From Microglena sp. YARC (taxonomy: Eukaryota; Chlorophyta; Chlorophyceae; Chlamydomonadales; Chlamydomonadaceae): 64,000 nucleotides of DNA. Both the position numbers and the translations under genes were made by a program. Numbering within the stretch: the first letter of the stretch is position 1; every line of letters starts with the position of its first letter. Of the stretch, positions 51,895 through 61,799 are shown piece by piece. The stretch spans positions 42,714,759 through 42,778,758 of the forward strand of contig CM039465.1 of the NCBI GenBank assembly GCA_022414725.1. Direction: 5' to 3'. Under the pieces are notes generated by a model, which worked only from the letters and a program-made list of their open reading frames with translations, was not told where the DNA came from and searched no databases.

Positions 51895-52120
51895 TGGGGT
51901 CAGCCCTCCTCAGTTTTGTTTCTATGTTTTTACTTAGACCTCAAAATGACATTCTGAGACCACCCTTAGGATTGTGTTGACAAGGGCAATTCATTGGCAC
52001 CACTTAAGACCGGGGTGCATGGATAACATGGTATATTATCCCCCCCCCCCCCCCATCCCAAACCCCAACACACACACACACCGACCCCCAACCCCAAACC
52101 CGACCCTTGGGTTCGGTGTA
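51895..52120 (+). repeat. Dispersed repeat shared with 6.9-7.1 kb (copy 2)
   Basis: CAGCCCTCCTCAGTTTT at about 51901, then GATTGTGTTGACAAGGGCAA and TTCATTGGCACCACTTAAGA at 51970-52010, then poly-C and (CA)n. Confidence 0.65.
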
Positions 52121-52340
52121 TCGTCAAGAGCAATGTCACCCAAGAGGTGGGTGATGATACCTCACATGAATACAATTAAATGAACACACTCGCACCATGC
52201 AAACATAAGTATACCATGGGATTTCACCTTAAACGACATAACAGTACATACATGCATGAATCAGAGCTTCCAATCAAATAGTCATTTACCGTGCAAACAC
52301 ATATTCATATATATGTGTATATAAATAGGTATTATAGCTA

Positions 52341-52375
52341 CCCCCCCCCCCCCCCCCCCCCCCCCCCCCACACAC
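52341..52375. repeat. Poly-C run and (CA)n
   Basis: Nearly 30 C residues followed by ACACACACA. On the minus strand it is a GT-then-G tract, as found after donors of that strand. Confidence 0.95.
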
Positions 52376-52419
52376 ACAACCCCCATATCCACCCCGAACG
52401 CTTCAACTATTTGTTTGGC

Positions 52420-52620
52420 ATGCATGCAGGCCAGCCCTCTGACAGCAACTCTGACAGCCAGCCCTCTGACAGCAACTCTGACAGCCAGCCCTCTGACAGC
52501 AACTCTGACAGCCAGCCCTCTGACAGCAACTCTGACAGGCCAGCCCTCTGACAGCAACTCTGACAGCAACGATTTGTTTGGCATGCATGCAGGCCAGCCC
52601 TCTGACAGCAAAGAAATTTG
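52420..52620 (-). repeat. 27-bp minisatellite with a repeated exon-like end (minus strand)
   Basis: CCCTCTGACAGCAACTCTGA followed by CAGCCAG repeats five to six times. GTTTGGCATGCATGCAGGCC flanks it on both sides (52416 and 52578). On the minus strand GCATGCATGCCAAACAAAT followed by AGTTGAAGCGTTC could be an exon end (ACMHAKQIVEAFG), with the array as its copies; this is weakly supported. Confidence 0.6.
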
Positions 52621-52649
52621 CTTGGTGAGCAACAGCTCTGCAACGACAG

Positions 52650-54445
52650 GACAAGACAGGGCAGTGCAGAGCAGGGACGGGCAGGGCAGGGCAGGGCAAA
52701 GTATGGTAGGGAAGGGCTGGACAGGACAGGGCAGGGCAGTGCAGGACAGGACAGTGGTAGACAGGACAGGACAGGACAGGACAGGTCTGGACAGAGCTGG
52801 GCAGGGCAGGGCAGGACAGAGCAGGACAGGACAGTGCAAGACAGGACAGGACGGGACGGGACAGGACAGGACAGGATAGGACAGGACAGGACAAGTCTGG
52901 ACAGAGCTGGGCAAGGCAGGGCAGGACAGAGCAGGACTGGACATTGCGAGACAGGACAGGACAGGACAGTGCAGAACAGACCAGGGCAGAGCAGGGCAGG
53001 GCAGGGCAGGGCAGGGCAGGGCAGGGTAAGGCAAGGCAGGGCAGTGCATGGCAGGGAAGGGTAGGACAGAGCAGGATAGGGCAGGCAGGACAGGGCAGGA
53101 CAGGGCAGGACAGGACAGTTGTAGACAGGACAGGACAGGAAAGGTCTGGACAGAGCTGGGAAGGGCAGGACAGAGCAAGACAGGACATTGCGAGACAGTG
53201 CAGGACAGTGCAGGACAGGGCAGGGACAGGCAGGGCAGGGCAGTGCAGGGCAAGGCAAGGCAAGGCAGGGCAGGGCAGAGCATGGCAGGGAAGGGCAGAA
53301 CAGGGCAGGACAGAGCAGGACAGTGCAGGACAGGACAGTGGTAGACATGACAGGTCTGGACAGAGCTGGGCAGGGCAGGGCAGGACAGAGCAGGGCAGGA
53401 CAGTGCGAGATAGGACAGGACAGGACAGGACAGGACAGTGCAGGGCAGGGCAGAGCAGGGACGGGCAGGGCAGGGCAAGGCACAGCAGGGACGGGCAGGG
53501 ACGGGCAGGGTAGCGCATGGCAGGGCAGGGTAGGGCAGGGCAGGAAAGGGCAGGATAGGGCAGGATAGGGCAGGGCAGAGCAGGACAGGGCAGGACATGG
53601 CAGGACAGTGCAGGATATATAGGACAGTGGTAGACAGGACAGGACAGGTAGGGACAGGGTAGGACATGGCAGGACAGGACAGGACAGGACAGGACAGGAC
53701 AGGACAGGACAGGACAGGACAGGACAGGACAGGACAGGACAGGACAGATCTGGGCAGGTCTGGGCAGGACAGAGCAGGACAGGACAGTGCGAGACAGGTA
53801 GGACAGGACAGTACAATGCAGGACAGTGCAGGACAGGACAGAGCAGGACAGGACAGTGCGAGGCAGAACAGGGCAAGGCAGGACAGTGCAGAGCAGGACA
53901 GGGCAGAGCTGGACAGTGCAGGACATGACATGACAGGACAGGACAGGGCAGGGCAGGGACGGGCAGGGCACGGCAAGGCACAGCAGGACAGGACAGGACA
54001 GGACAGGACAGGACAGGACAGGACAGGACAGGACAGGACAGGACAGGACAGGTCTGGGCAGGTCTGGGCAGGACAGAGCAGGACAGGACAGTGCGAGACA
54101 GGTAGGATAGGACAGTACAATGCAGGACAGCGCAGGACAGGACAGAGCAGGACAGGACAGTGCGAGACAGAACAGGGCAAGGCAGGACAGTGCAGAGCAG
54201 GACAGGGCAGAGCTGGACAGTGCAGGACATGACAGGGCAGGGACGGGCAGTGCAGGGACGGATAGGACAGTGCAGGACAGAGCAGGACAGGACAGTGCGA
54301 GACAGGACAGTGCAGGGCAGGACAGTGCAGAGCAGGACATGGCAGAGCTGGACAGTGCATGACAAGACAGGACAGGGACGGGCAGTGCAGGGACGGATAG
54401 GACAGTGCAGTGCAGGGCAGGACATTGCAGGGCAGGTCAGGGAAG
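52650..54445. repeat. GGACA/GGGCA pentamer satellite, about 1.8 kb
   Basis: (AGGAC)n and (AGGGC)n in mixed order, with higher-order blocks: two near-identical blocks of about 300 bp around 53750-53960 and 54050-54235. The very long open frames on all strands (Cys/Pro/Leu/Ser-rich or Gly/Gln/Asp/Arg-rich) arise because the 5-bp unit cycles through all frames without stops. Confidence 0.95.
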
Positions 54446-54465
54446 GGCTTCATGGTTAGCTACTC

Positions 54466-54614
54466 ACTTCCAATCATCCTACAGAGGACATCGTACAAAC
54501 AATCATTTTCCTTGTAGGTGTGCTTGTGAATGTTCCAAGAGCCATTGGGGAACAAGATCTTCACTACATCTTGCAATCTGACTCGGTACTCATCAGTATC
54601 GCGACTCAGTTTTT
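54466..54614 (-). CDS. Minus-strand exon, possibly the end of a fucosyltransferase-like (GT10) protein
   Basis: On the minus strand an acceptor CCTCTAG is followed by FSEYLKKLSRDTDEYRVRLQ, DVVKILFPNGSWNIHKHTYK and ENDCLYDVLCRMIG, ending in GGAA/GTGAGTAGC, a strong donor; the TAG in that donor would stop the frame if the exon were terminal. Complexity is normal, unlike its surroundings, so I think it is coding. The EYLKKL...DEYR pattern followed by a CxxxxCR-like end recalls the C-terminus of alpha-1,3-fucosyltransferases, but I see no upstream catalytic motif, so the assignment is weak. Neighbouring intron-like tracts on this strand are GT- and G-rich on the upstream side. Confidence 0.45.
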
Positions 54615-54674
54615 TGAGGTATTCCGAGAACCTAGAGGAAGGGTTGGAGTCGGGAATGTGAGAACCAAAAAAAA

Positions 54675-54677
<3 letters not shown>

Positions 54678-54720
<43 letters not shown>

Positions 54721-54850
54721 GGACACACCTGCCCCCACCCACCCAAGTACACGGCTGCATGCCCCCCACATGCTTGCACGTCCCTCCGCACAAATGCATG
54801 CCTACTGCCCTCCACATGCATGCGAGTCCCTCCACAAACACCCATGCCTT
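54678..54850. repeat. Poly-C, (CA)n and short CATGCATGC-type repeats
   Basis: About 29 C residues, (CA)n, then two to three units with CCACATGCATGCGAGTCCCT-like sequence. No gene. Confidence 0.8.
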
Positions 54851-55063
54851 ATCATCCCCTGTTTAGCGCTCTTTGCCAAGGGTGAACACGAATTGAGCAG
54901 GGAACTTGACTTCCAGAGTGTGAAGCATCACCATCAACCTCGCACTCTGGTGATGGACTTCTGGTTGGCAGGTACCCTCTGGAGGCACTAGGATCTGGCT
55001 GAGCTCAACGCGCGTTCCATAATTCGCGGTGAAAGAATGGGTACCCGAAGAGCATGTGGAGCT

Positions 55064-55291
55064 TCAGACGGGAGCTTCAGACGGGATGATGCCCGATCCC
55101 TGTTCTGGTCTGCCGCGCGTACTCTTTGACATATAAAAGCTGTTCAGAGTGTCCGCATCCAAGCAATCCAACAACCGCGCTGCATAAGCAACGGCATCGT
55201 GTGCGACAGCGTTAGTGTCTGCTGCCGCTGAGGCAACACAGCCTGCTATGGCAACCATAAAGCGACGAAACCTGCCCCTTCTACCAGTCAA
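55064..55291 (-). CDS. Possible N-terminal exon, minus strand, hydrophobic start
   Basis: A minus-strand frame of 75 codons begins MTGRRGRFRRFMVAIAGCV, that is Arg-rich and then hydrophobic, followed by an Ala-rich stretch and ARLLDCLDADTLNSFYMS. This could be a signal peptide or short anchor of a secretory-pathway protein and would lie upstream of the exon at 54466-54614 on the same strand. No splice connection could be proved and no family is recognised. Confidence 0.25.
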   Translation of the reverse strand: MTGRRGRFRRFMVAIAGCVASAAADTNAVAHDAVAYAARLLDCLDADTLNSFYMSKSTRGRPEQGSGIIPSEAPV

Positions 55292-55731
55292 GCTGAGCCT
55301 GTGTGGGGCTTTCTACTAGTCTGGGTAAGGGTGTCAATTCTAATAGCATGGAAGGCAGCACCTTAGGAATAATGAAGGAAGCAATGAAACGCAAGCCCCG
55401 TTTTGTTGCTACCTCGCGAGCGGGCACAACTGCCGAGATTTGAAAATTGCTGCGAAAAATCAAACGCCATGAGATACGCGATCCTCCAGAGTAGATTCGG
55501 TGAGGGCCCTCATGAGGGGTCGTGGCGGCATTACGTAAGAAGCTCCCGGACGAAAGCTTTCGCGAAAGGTCCCGTGAACTCCAGGTAGGCTCCAGGTAGG
55601 CACATAACCTTCATTGTCCTGCTGGCGGGTCCTGCCGGTGCGATCCTGGTACTGCTCCAGTTATCAAGTCCTGGGGGGCCTGCTGGTGCGGTCCTGGTAC
55701 TGCAAGTTACTAAGTTCCGCTAGCTATCTAC
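55292..55731. other. No gene seen
   Basis: Unique, balanced composition. A short direct repeat, GGTCCTG(C/G)... with GGTGCGGTCCTGGTACTG, lies at 55625-55705, immediately before the LINE ORF. Confidence 0.4.
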
Positions 55732-56091
55732 ATGAAGCTACCGGCGCATACCATTGACGCCCCCTCCCACGACGCCACCCTCACCCAGTCAGAACTTTCC
55801 ACCCTCCAAGCCGCCCACACTGTCTATCTATGTGAACTCACATACACTTGGGACGCCCGCTATCATACCACCCTTGCAATTAAACACGCTCAGCATTCCA
55901 CCCTCCGTTTGGCTCTTCTCGCTGCTGGTTGGCGGGTCATCTCCCCGGACCCTATCATCCTCGGCTCCTTCGATACCCTCTTCGCCTCCCTTATTCCCAT
56001 TTTTTCTTCTCTCGGTATCCATCCTACTGACACTGTGCTATACGAAATACCTTCGGGTGTGTACGTGAGTAACCTCAAGGCGGGGGAATGA
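55732..56091 (+). pseudogene. LINE-type retrotransposon ORF, C-terminal fragment
   Basis: An intact 119-codon frame ends with TGA. The core VYLCELTYTWDARYHTTLAI ... QHSTLRLALLAAGWRVISP ... PIILGSFDTLFASLIPIFSS matches the stretch (E/YT.DT.Y...K..QH..L...L...GW.V....LG..GT) that follows the reverse-transcriptase domain in many protist and algal LINEs. The RT and any endonuclease are missing upstream, so this is a 5'-truncated insertion. The downstream several hundred nt, with TAGATAGGGTTTGCGGCTAC-like sequence, may be its 3' UTR, but its end is not defined. It is unrelated in sequence to the LINE at 5.4-6.3 kb. Confidence 0.6.
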
Positions 56092-57030
56092 TCCCTGCTT
56101 TTGGACCGAGAGGATATCTGGATACTTCTTTAAGTACCTAGGTAAAACCCTCTTCCCTTGAGGTGTAGGCCCTATCTACTCTTGTACACCGGGCAGGTAG
56201 ATAGGGTTTGCGGCTACACGGGTAACTAGTCGGTAGTTACATGGTCGTTAGGATCAGCGTGATCTTCGCCACCTAGTGGCTCGTGGTGGGTCTCGTTAGA
56301 TCCCACAGACACCACCCGCCTTCTCAACTCCCTTCACTTGCATGCCGTCCGATACGCACATACCATTGTGTGTACCCGCCGGCGCATGAAATCTGCTACA
56401 CACTAGTCCCACACTCCTTCTTCCGCCACTGGCTATCGTAGGGGGTATCGGCCCCCCCTAGCCACCCCCCCGGTTTGATGGTGTTGTCCGAGGACCCCCT
56501 TTGGACAGCTTCCTTAATCACGCCGAATTGGCGTACTGCTTTTCTTTTCATACCGGTGCCAACCGGCACCTGCCTTGGTACCAAGCCTTGAAAGGGGCGC
56601 CGAAAAAATAAAATAACGGCGGAAGCGCTGAGTACAGACGTACATCTTTTAGATTAGCTAGTAAGCTTTGGGTTCCTCGTCTTTCTTTTCTTTTATTACT
56701 TTACTCTTTGTCACTCTTTGTTTTCCTTTTCCTTCTCGAATCTAGGGTATAGCATCCTTCCTGTCAAGAAACTACCACGTGTTTAAATGGCCACGAGTTC
56801 ACAACCAGGTGTTACTAGATGACGCTGGCATCGTCCGAAACCATTGGACCGGCAGGAAGGAATGGCGCATGGGTAGATGTAGGCGCAGGCGCAAACGCAG
56901 GAAGTGATTAGCGAGGTCGGAGACCAATCTAAACGAGGCTGATAAGGAAGCCTATCCATCATTGACACAGTCGTTACAGTAGGATAACACACGAACAACA
57001 CGAGACTGGACGCATTAGTTTTCAGAGAAG
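56092..57030. other. Probable LINE 3' UTR and unassigned flank
   Basis: 56170-56215 contains an imperfect inverted repeat (GCCCTATCTACT...GGTAGATAGGGT). A T/C-rich stretch at 56685-56745 may mark the end of the element. No supported gene. Confidence 0.4.
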
Positions 57031-57034
57031 ATGA

Positions 57035-58500
57035 AGTCTGGATATTTTGTTGCGAATAATTTTGCAGTCGCTCCGTACTTCTCTAGTGCCTGCGCCTGCA
57101 ATTCGCATGCGCTATGCAGTACCTACGAATGAATCGGTAAAAGAAGATCTGAAGGAGCAGGACCTGGCGCATGGTGAAATGATGAGCGAGGAGAGAGATA
57201 GTCGCGACCTCTCAGCCTCGAGACGTCCCACGACAACCTGCGTGCTCCATGAAAACACTGGACGAGGCTGTATAGATTGCCTCGCTATTAATGAAAGAGA
57301 CGTTACTGTAGGGTTTTACTCGGGAACAAAGGAGACTGAGTACGCATGATGTTTCAGAAATGATGAAGTCGTGAGATTTTGTTGCGAGTATCTCTTCACT
57401 CGTTTCCTACTTCCGTAGCGCCTGCGCCTGCAGCTCGCATGGATAGAAGAAGGCCAAGACCGCACCAGCACCAGCTCATGGGATCGAGGTGGGTCACAGG
57501 CTCCACCAACTCCGCCATTGAAGAAGGGTTAAGCACCAGAATTTTGCTAGGCACGAAGCAAGGTGTTCGCATGATTGGAATAATTGTCGAATTCCTAGGA
57601 GTTGCGAGTATCTCCCCAAGCCCCTGCGCCTGCTGCTACGATGCGCCATGCGGCAGCTGAAATTCCGATGAAAGACCGAGGCTGGAAATGAGGCTCCAGC
57701 ACCTCCACCATTTAACGAGGCTAGAGCAACTCAGACAGAAATGATTCTGCCCGAATGATTGTGCAAGTTCATAGGTTGTTGCTACTATTTACCGCCCCTC
57801 CATGGGTAGCGACTTCGGTACATCAGGCGTACTGCCGGGTGCGCCAAACGGGTGCGCCAAACGGATGCGCCAAACGGATGCGCCAAACGGAGGCGCCAAA
57901 CGGGTGCGCTAGGGAACCTAAGGGTTTGCCCTACAAAGTGCATTTGGACCGCACCAACTGACGTTTGCAAACGGCAGGCAGCTCAATAAACTCGCAAATA
58001 CCGTCACACATTCTCCGACTCGAAGCAAATTTCAGACAAGTTGTATTTTCAGTCACGTCACCTCATCTTGCAGGTAGATTTAAGTCAAATGCGCCCCGAA
58101 CCACTTGACGTTGGGATTCGACAATCAAGTCATCCCGAAGGAGACTGCCTAGTCACAGCCGGAGGGTGTACAGCCCCAGTTTATGAGGTAACGCGCAACT
58201 GTGTACCAAAGCGCGGTATACGAGACACACATTCCGCAAGAACAGCCGAGAACAGCCACGAGGGCAGCAACAAGGTTAACGAGGGCAGCAACAAGGTTAC
58301 ACACACCGCACATCGCACACAAAACAACCCTAGTTACAGCGAGGCTACCCATCCCCTTCCCCAGCCACCAGCGGATCCCTTGGTCCAATTGGTCCAATCC
58401 AACACAAGGGCGATCACGCCCTTGTTCCCCTCGCTCCCCCACTTATCAAGCGCCTGCGCCTCCAGTAGCATGCGCCATTCGGCACGTAGAAGTTCATAAA
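57035..58500 (+). repeat. Diverged repeat family, four copies of a GCGCCTGCGCCTGCAGC motif
   Basis: CCTGCGCCTGCAATTCGCAT, CCTGCGCCTGCAGCTCGCAT, CCTGCGCCTGCTGCTACGAT and CCTGCGCCTCCAGTAGCATG occur near 57090, 57420, 57625 and 58450. The first three are each preceded by ATTTTGTTGCGAATAAT/GTTGCGAGTATCTC-like sequence. They look like old tandem duplicates; possible exon pieces (PAPAARM) cannot be proven. Confidence 0.5.
57838..57912. repeat. 13-14-bp minisatellite (GCGCCAAACGGGT)
   Basis: Five to six units of TGCGCCAAACGGAT or GGGT. Confidence 0.9.
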
Positions 58501-58660
58501 TTCGCTCGTGCCCAGGTCTTGCCGGTCAACTGGTTTCGGACATTGCCAGCGTTATCTCCTAAACCCCACTCAACACGTGGCACTTGCACCGTTGGCAGAC
58601 AGTTGGCTTGTGGCATATCTCCTGTTTCCTGCTTTTCATTAACGGCGAAGCCCCCTCGCG

Positions 58661-58735
58661 CCCCCCCCCCCCCCCCCCCTGGAAGCTAATCTTCCTCGGC
58701 CACTACGTGCTGGCTGTCTTTCTTTCTGCCCCAAT
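58661..58735 (+). repeat. Poly-C run and uninterrupted paralogue of the 61.25-kb site
   Basis: TGGAAGCTAATCTTCCTCGG, CCACTACGTGCTGGCTGTCT matches 61249-61288 and resumes after the truncated MITE there (CTGGCTGTCTTTT), so this copy represents the empty site. Confidence 0.7.
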
Positions 58736-59880
58736 TCGACCGACCTGACAACAAAAGCTGCATATTGAGCTCGCGCACGTCTATTTTGAAGTGAAGGACT
58801 GCCCCTGCCCCGTCGCAGGTACGATTTGAATACCTCGATGATCCCAACAACGGAGGCCATGCAAAAAAGAGAACGCGGGCAGCAAAGAGTAAGCCACTCC
58901 TCCTGGCGTTATTCCTTTCTTTCCTCCCATCTGTCCACCCATCGCGCATTCATCCATCAGTAGGCTGCGGCGTGTGATAGTTGCCTCCGATGGTTTTGCC
59001 AATGTCCATATGATCAGCCTACCCTACCGCCCCAGGCATGCACCACCCTTGCAGCTTACCCACTAACAACCCGCTTCTCTTGCGCGCGTTCGCCATGGCA
59101 CCTTAGCCCCCCTTAGCCCACCGCACCGCGCACCTTAGCCTGGCATCCGTACTGTCTGACTTGGAGCTGGCGCTGTCCCTAGGCCGATAAAAGTGTCGAT
59201 GTCGCACCGCAGCATAACACTGCTCGCCACTTCTCTAGTAAATATAGCAAATAGCAGGATCTCGCAATCCTCTGGATTGGCACGCCGAGTGAGAAGATGC
59301 CTGGCGCCGGATCTACTCACGCCGCTGTCCTATTTCCTTGAATACTTGAAGAGGGAAAACATCCTGCCAATGGTCCTCTAACAGTCTCATATGTGTTCGA
59401 TATGGGTCACGATTCGCTAGATTCGCTTCTCTAGTAAATACAGTAAATAGCTGGATCTCGCAATCCTTTTGACTGGAAACGAGTGCGAGTGCGAGGCGAA
59501 GTGGCCAGCATAAATGTCAAACGTTATAACCCAACTTTAACCCAACCTTGAACCAGCCTCTGAGCTGAACCACATATTTCAGCAATTCTGGACAGCTGAT
59601 TGTGTCACTTTCAAGGCACATTAGGTTGCATTCGGGTTGGTTGAATGGCCAGTAAGGGGAACTGCCAAGAAGCTGCTGTTTGTAGCTGAAAAGAAAAGCT
59701 ATGGAGCAATGCAGAGCCTCACAGTGTGTGTGTGGGGGGTTCCCTACGGTTTTGGGTTTGGTTAGAATTCGGTTACCGAATTCGACCAACACACATCAAC
59801 TTTGTCCTGTGTGAATGAATGTTTGGGTTAACGACAGAAACGACAGATTTAACCCGTAACCCAAACCTGCCTTGTCTGAC
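58736..59880. other. No supported gene; one diverged duplication
   Basis: CTTCTCTAGTAAATATAGCA, AATAGCAGGATCTCGCAATC at 59231-59272 recurs with changes at 59424-59468. Minus-strand frames of 60-90 codons near 58700-59000 are unremarkable. Confidence 0.45.
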
Positions 59881-59884
59881 CGAC

Positions 59885-60090
59885 CTCTTAGCCAATCAGT
59901 GGCTAAAGTTTCATTTTGGGGTACACATGGTAGCTTCCAGCCAGCTCCAACAGCCAGCCACTGGGTCTAGCCCAAAGCTTTCCGTCACATTGAAATGGCC
60001 GTAACATCAACCTTCAGACACACAAGCTAGCTTCAGGTTTGTCCCGAAGACGGGGGGTAGGAGCTGGCTAGGAGCTGTGGTATGCATAGC
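59885..60090 (+). repeat. Dispersed element, single copy related to 14.95-15.6 kb
   Basis: CAGTGGCTAAAGTTTCATTT, CATGGTAGCTTCCAGCCAGC, AGCCAGCCACTGGGTCTAGC, then TCAACCTTCAGACACACAAG and AGCTAGCTTCAGGTTTGTCC follow the same order as in 15.17-15.37 kb. Confidence 0.7.
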
Positions 60091-60204
60091 TCAAAAATGA
60101 AGCAGTGGCTGAGACTTTCACGTCGACCATGTAACTGTTTAAACTCGCTTGTTCCTGTCAGGGTTGCTCAGATCGTTCAAGGTTGGAAACTTAGATTTTG
60201 TCTT

Positions 60205-60575
60205 ATGAAAGATGGATTGCGGACATGCAACGATCTTAGGCTCATGTAACGAAGATTAGGGCTCATGAAACATAGATGGTGGATATGCAATGAGCTGTTG
60301 GCTCATGAAACATAGATAGTGGACATGCAACGAGCTTTTGGCTCATGAAACGTAGATTAGGGCTCATGAAATATAGATGGTGGATATGCAACGAGATATT
60401 GGCTCATGAAACATAGATGGTGGATATGCAACGAGATATTGGCTCATGAAACATAGATGGTGGATATGCAACGAGATATTGGCTAATGAAACATAGATGG
60501 TGGACATGCAACGAGCTTTTAGCTCATGAAACATAGATGGTGGACATGCAATGTAGGTTAGGGCTCAAGAAAAGT
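60205..60575 (+). repeat. 40-bp minisatellite, about nine copies
   Basis: CATGAAACATAGATGGTGGA followed by TATGCAACGAGATATTGGCT, with variants GGACATGCAACGAGCTTTTG. Confidence 0.9.
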
Positions 60576-60955
60576 AGATTCTGAAGTGCCCTTGATCAAC
60601 CCTGGTCCTTTACCCACCATGTCTCTACTGCTCAGGCGATGTCAGCGTTGCATCTAACAAGAATGACTTTGACAACGTGTTAGTTGGCATCTCAACTTCA
60701 TACAATCGCTCATAAAATGTAGATTCTGAATAACCCTTGAATAACCCTGGTTTCTTATAACCTGATCACAAATTGGTGGTTGGCCCCAGTGCAAGCAAAC
60801 GGGCTGGCCCCTCAACCTCACGCCTTGTAATAAGGCGTACTATTTATTTATTTATATATTTTCCTGAGCACTCCACATCCCCCCACACGCAGGCCTTTAA
60901 ACTTCGAGTCGTCCTTTCCCCTTGTTCCGAATATCTGCACTTGGCCTGGGCTATC
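60576..60955. other. No gene seen
   Basis: Unique sequence; GTAGATTCTGAA...CCCTTGATCAACCCTGGT-like sequence occurs twice (60570 and 60718). Confidence 0.4.
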
Positions 60956-60959
60956 AACA

Positions 60960-61100
60960 AGAGCAGTACTTTCCCAGCAGTACACTCCCAACAGCAGCAG
61001 TAGAAGTAGTACACTCCCAATATAAGCAGTACACTCCCAATAGCAGCAGCAGTAGTACACTCCCAATAGCAGCAGCAGGACACTCACAACAGCAGCTGCA
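60960..61100. repeat. AGTACACTCCCAA(C/T)AGCAGC tandem repeat
   Basis: Units of about 20-30 bp with CAGTACACTCCCAATAGCAG repeated five to six times. Confidence 0.85.
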
Positions 61101-61286
61101 GTAGGAGTAATCTCACAAGATCAGAATAGATACACACCCAGCAATACTCACCAAGTAGGACACATACTACACGCCTACCAGATCCTACATGGCAGGTAGC
61201 AGATAAGCAAACGCCAGCAGCAACTACCAGTAGATTGTAAGTAACCCCCTGGAAGCTTATCTCCCTCGGCCACTACATGCCGGCTG

Positions 61287-61373
61287 CAGGGTACTTCCAC
61301 AGGCCAATTTGGCCAGCGCTTTAGCGCAGAAGAGGGGGAAAAAACTGCGCGCTACGGTCCAGCCTGGCTGTCT
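61287..61373 (+). mobile_element. hAT-like MITE, copy 3 (3'-truncated)
   Basis: It starts CAGGGTACTTCCACAGGCCA, ATTTGGCCAGCGCTTTAGCG, and stops near AACTGCGCGCTACGGTCCA without the CCCTG end. GCCGGCTG lies before it and GCCTGGCTG after it. The paralogue at 58.68 kb reads straight through as GTGCTGGCTG, confirming an insertion at this point. Confidence 0.7.
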
Positions 61374-61594
61374 TTTGTCCGCTGACTCTCAGCCGAACAC
61401 CTGCGAAGCATACCTCTCACTCCCCAGCTCGTAAGCTGCTAATCAGGAGGCAGCTAATCAGTAAGCACAGTGAGCTACTTTTTAGCCAAGATGCGCTCTA
61501 GCTTGAGAGGCCACATTTGCTTTCAGAAGATGGGGGGAGCAGTCATTCTCCCAATCCTGCTGCTCATCATCTGTTTAGGTGAATTATTATTAGG

Positions 61595-61765
61595 GATAGG
61601 TAATATGATATCATATGATATCTTGTCATCATACGATATCATATGATGCCGGCGGTCTGACTAAGTAACTTTGGCATGGGGCATCATACCATATGATATT
61701 AAATCAAACAATTTTTGTATGACATCATATGATATCATACTCGTCTTAGGTCAGCATCATATGAT
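61595..61765. repeat. Cluster of CATATGATATCATATG palindromes
   Basis: ATATGATATCATATGATATC at 61607, ATACGATATCATATGATG at 61631, ACCATATGATATTAAAT at 61687, ACATCATATGATATCATACT at 61722 and CATCATATGATTTG at 61755 are inverted and direct versions of one palindrome. They bracket GCCGGCGGTCTGACTAAGTA and could be the ends of a small inverted-repeat element. Confidence 0.7.
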
Positions 61766-61799
61766 TTGCCGTTCCCGAGTTATTATGCTCTCATAATCC

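Noticed and set aside
52430..52600. Regular repeats that superficially resemble a CRISPR array
   Set aside because: Units are contiguous 27-bp tandem copies with no unique spacers and no cas genes, in a eukaryotic context.
52282..54459. Open frames of up to 723 codons on the minus strand and about 190 on the plus strand
   Set aside because: A 5-bp repeat unit lacks stops in all frames; the peptides are pure repeat (CPALPCPVL, GQDRAGQGR).
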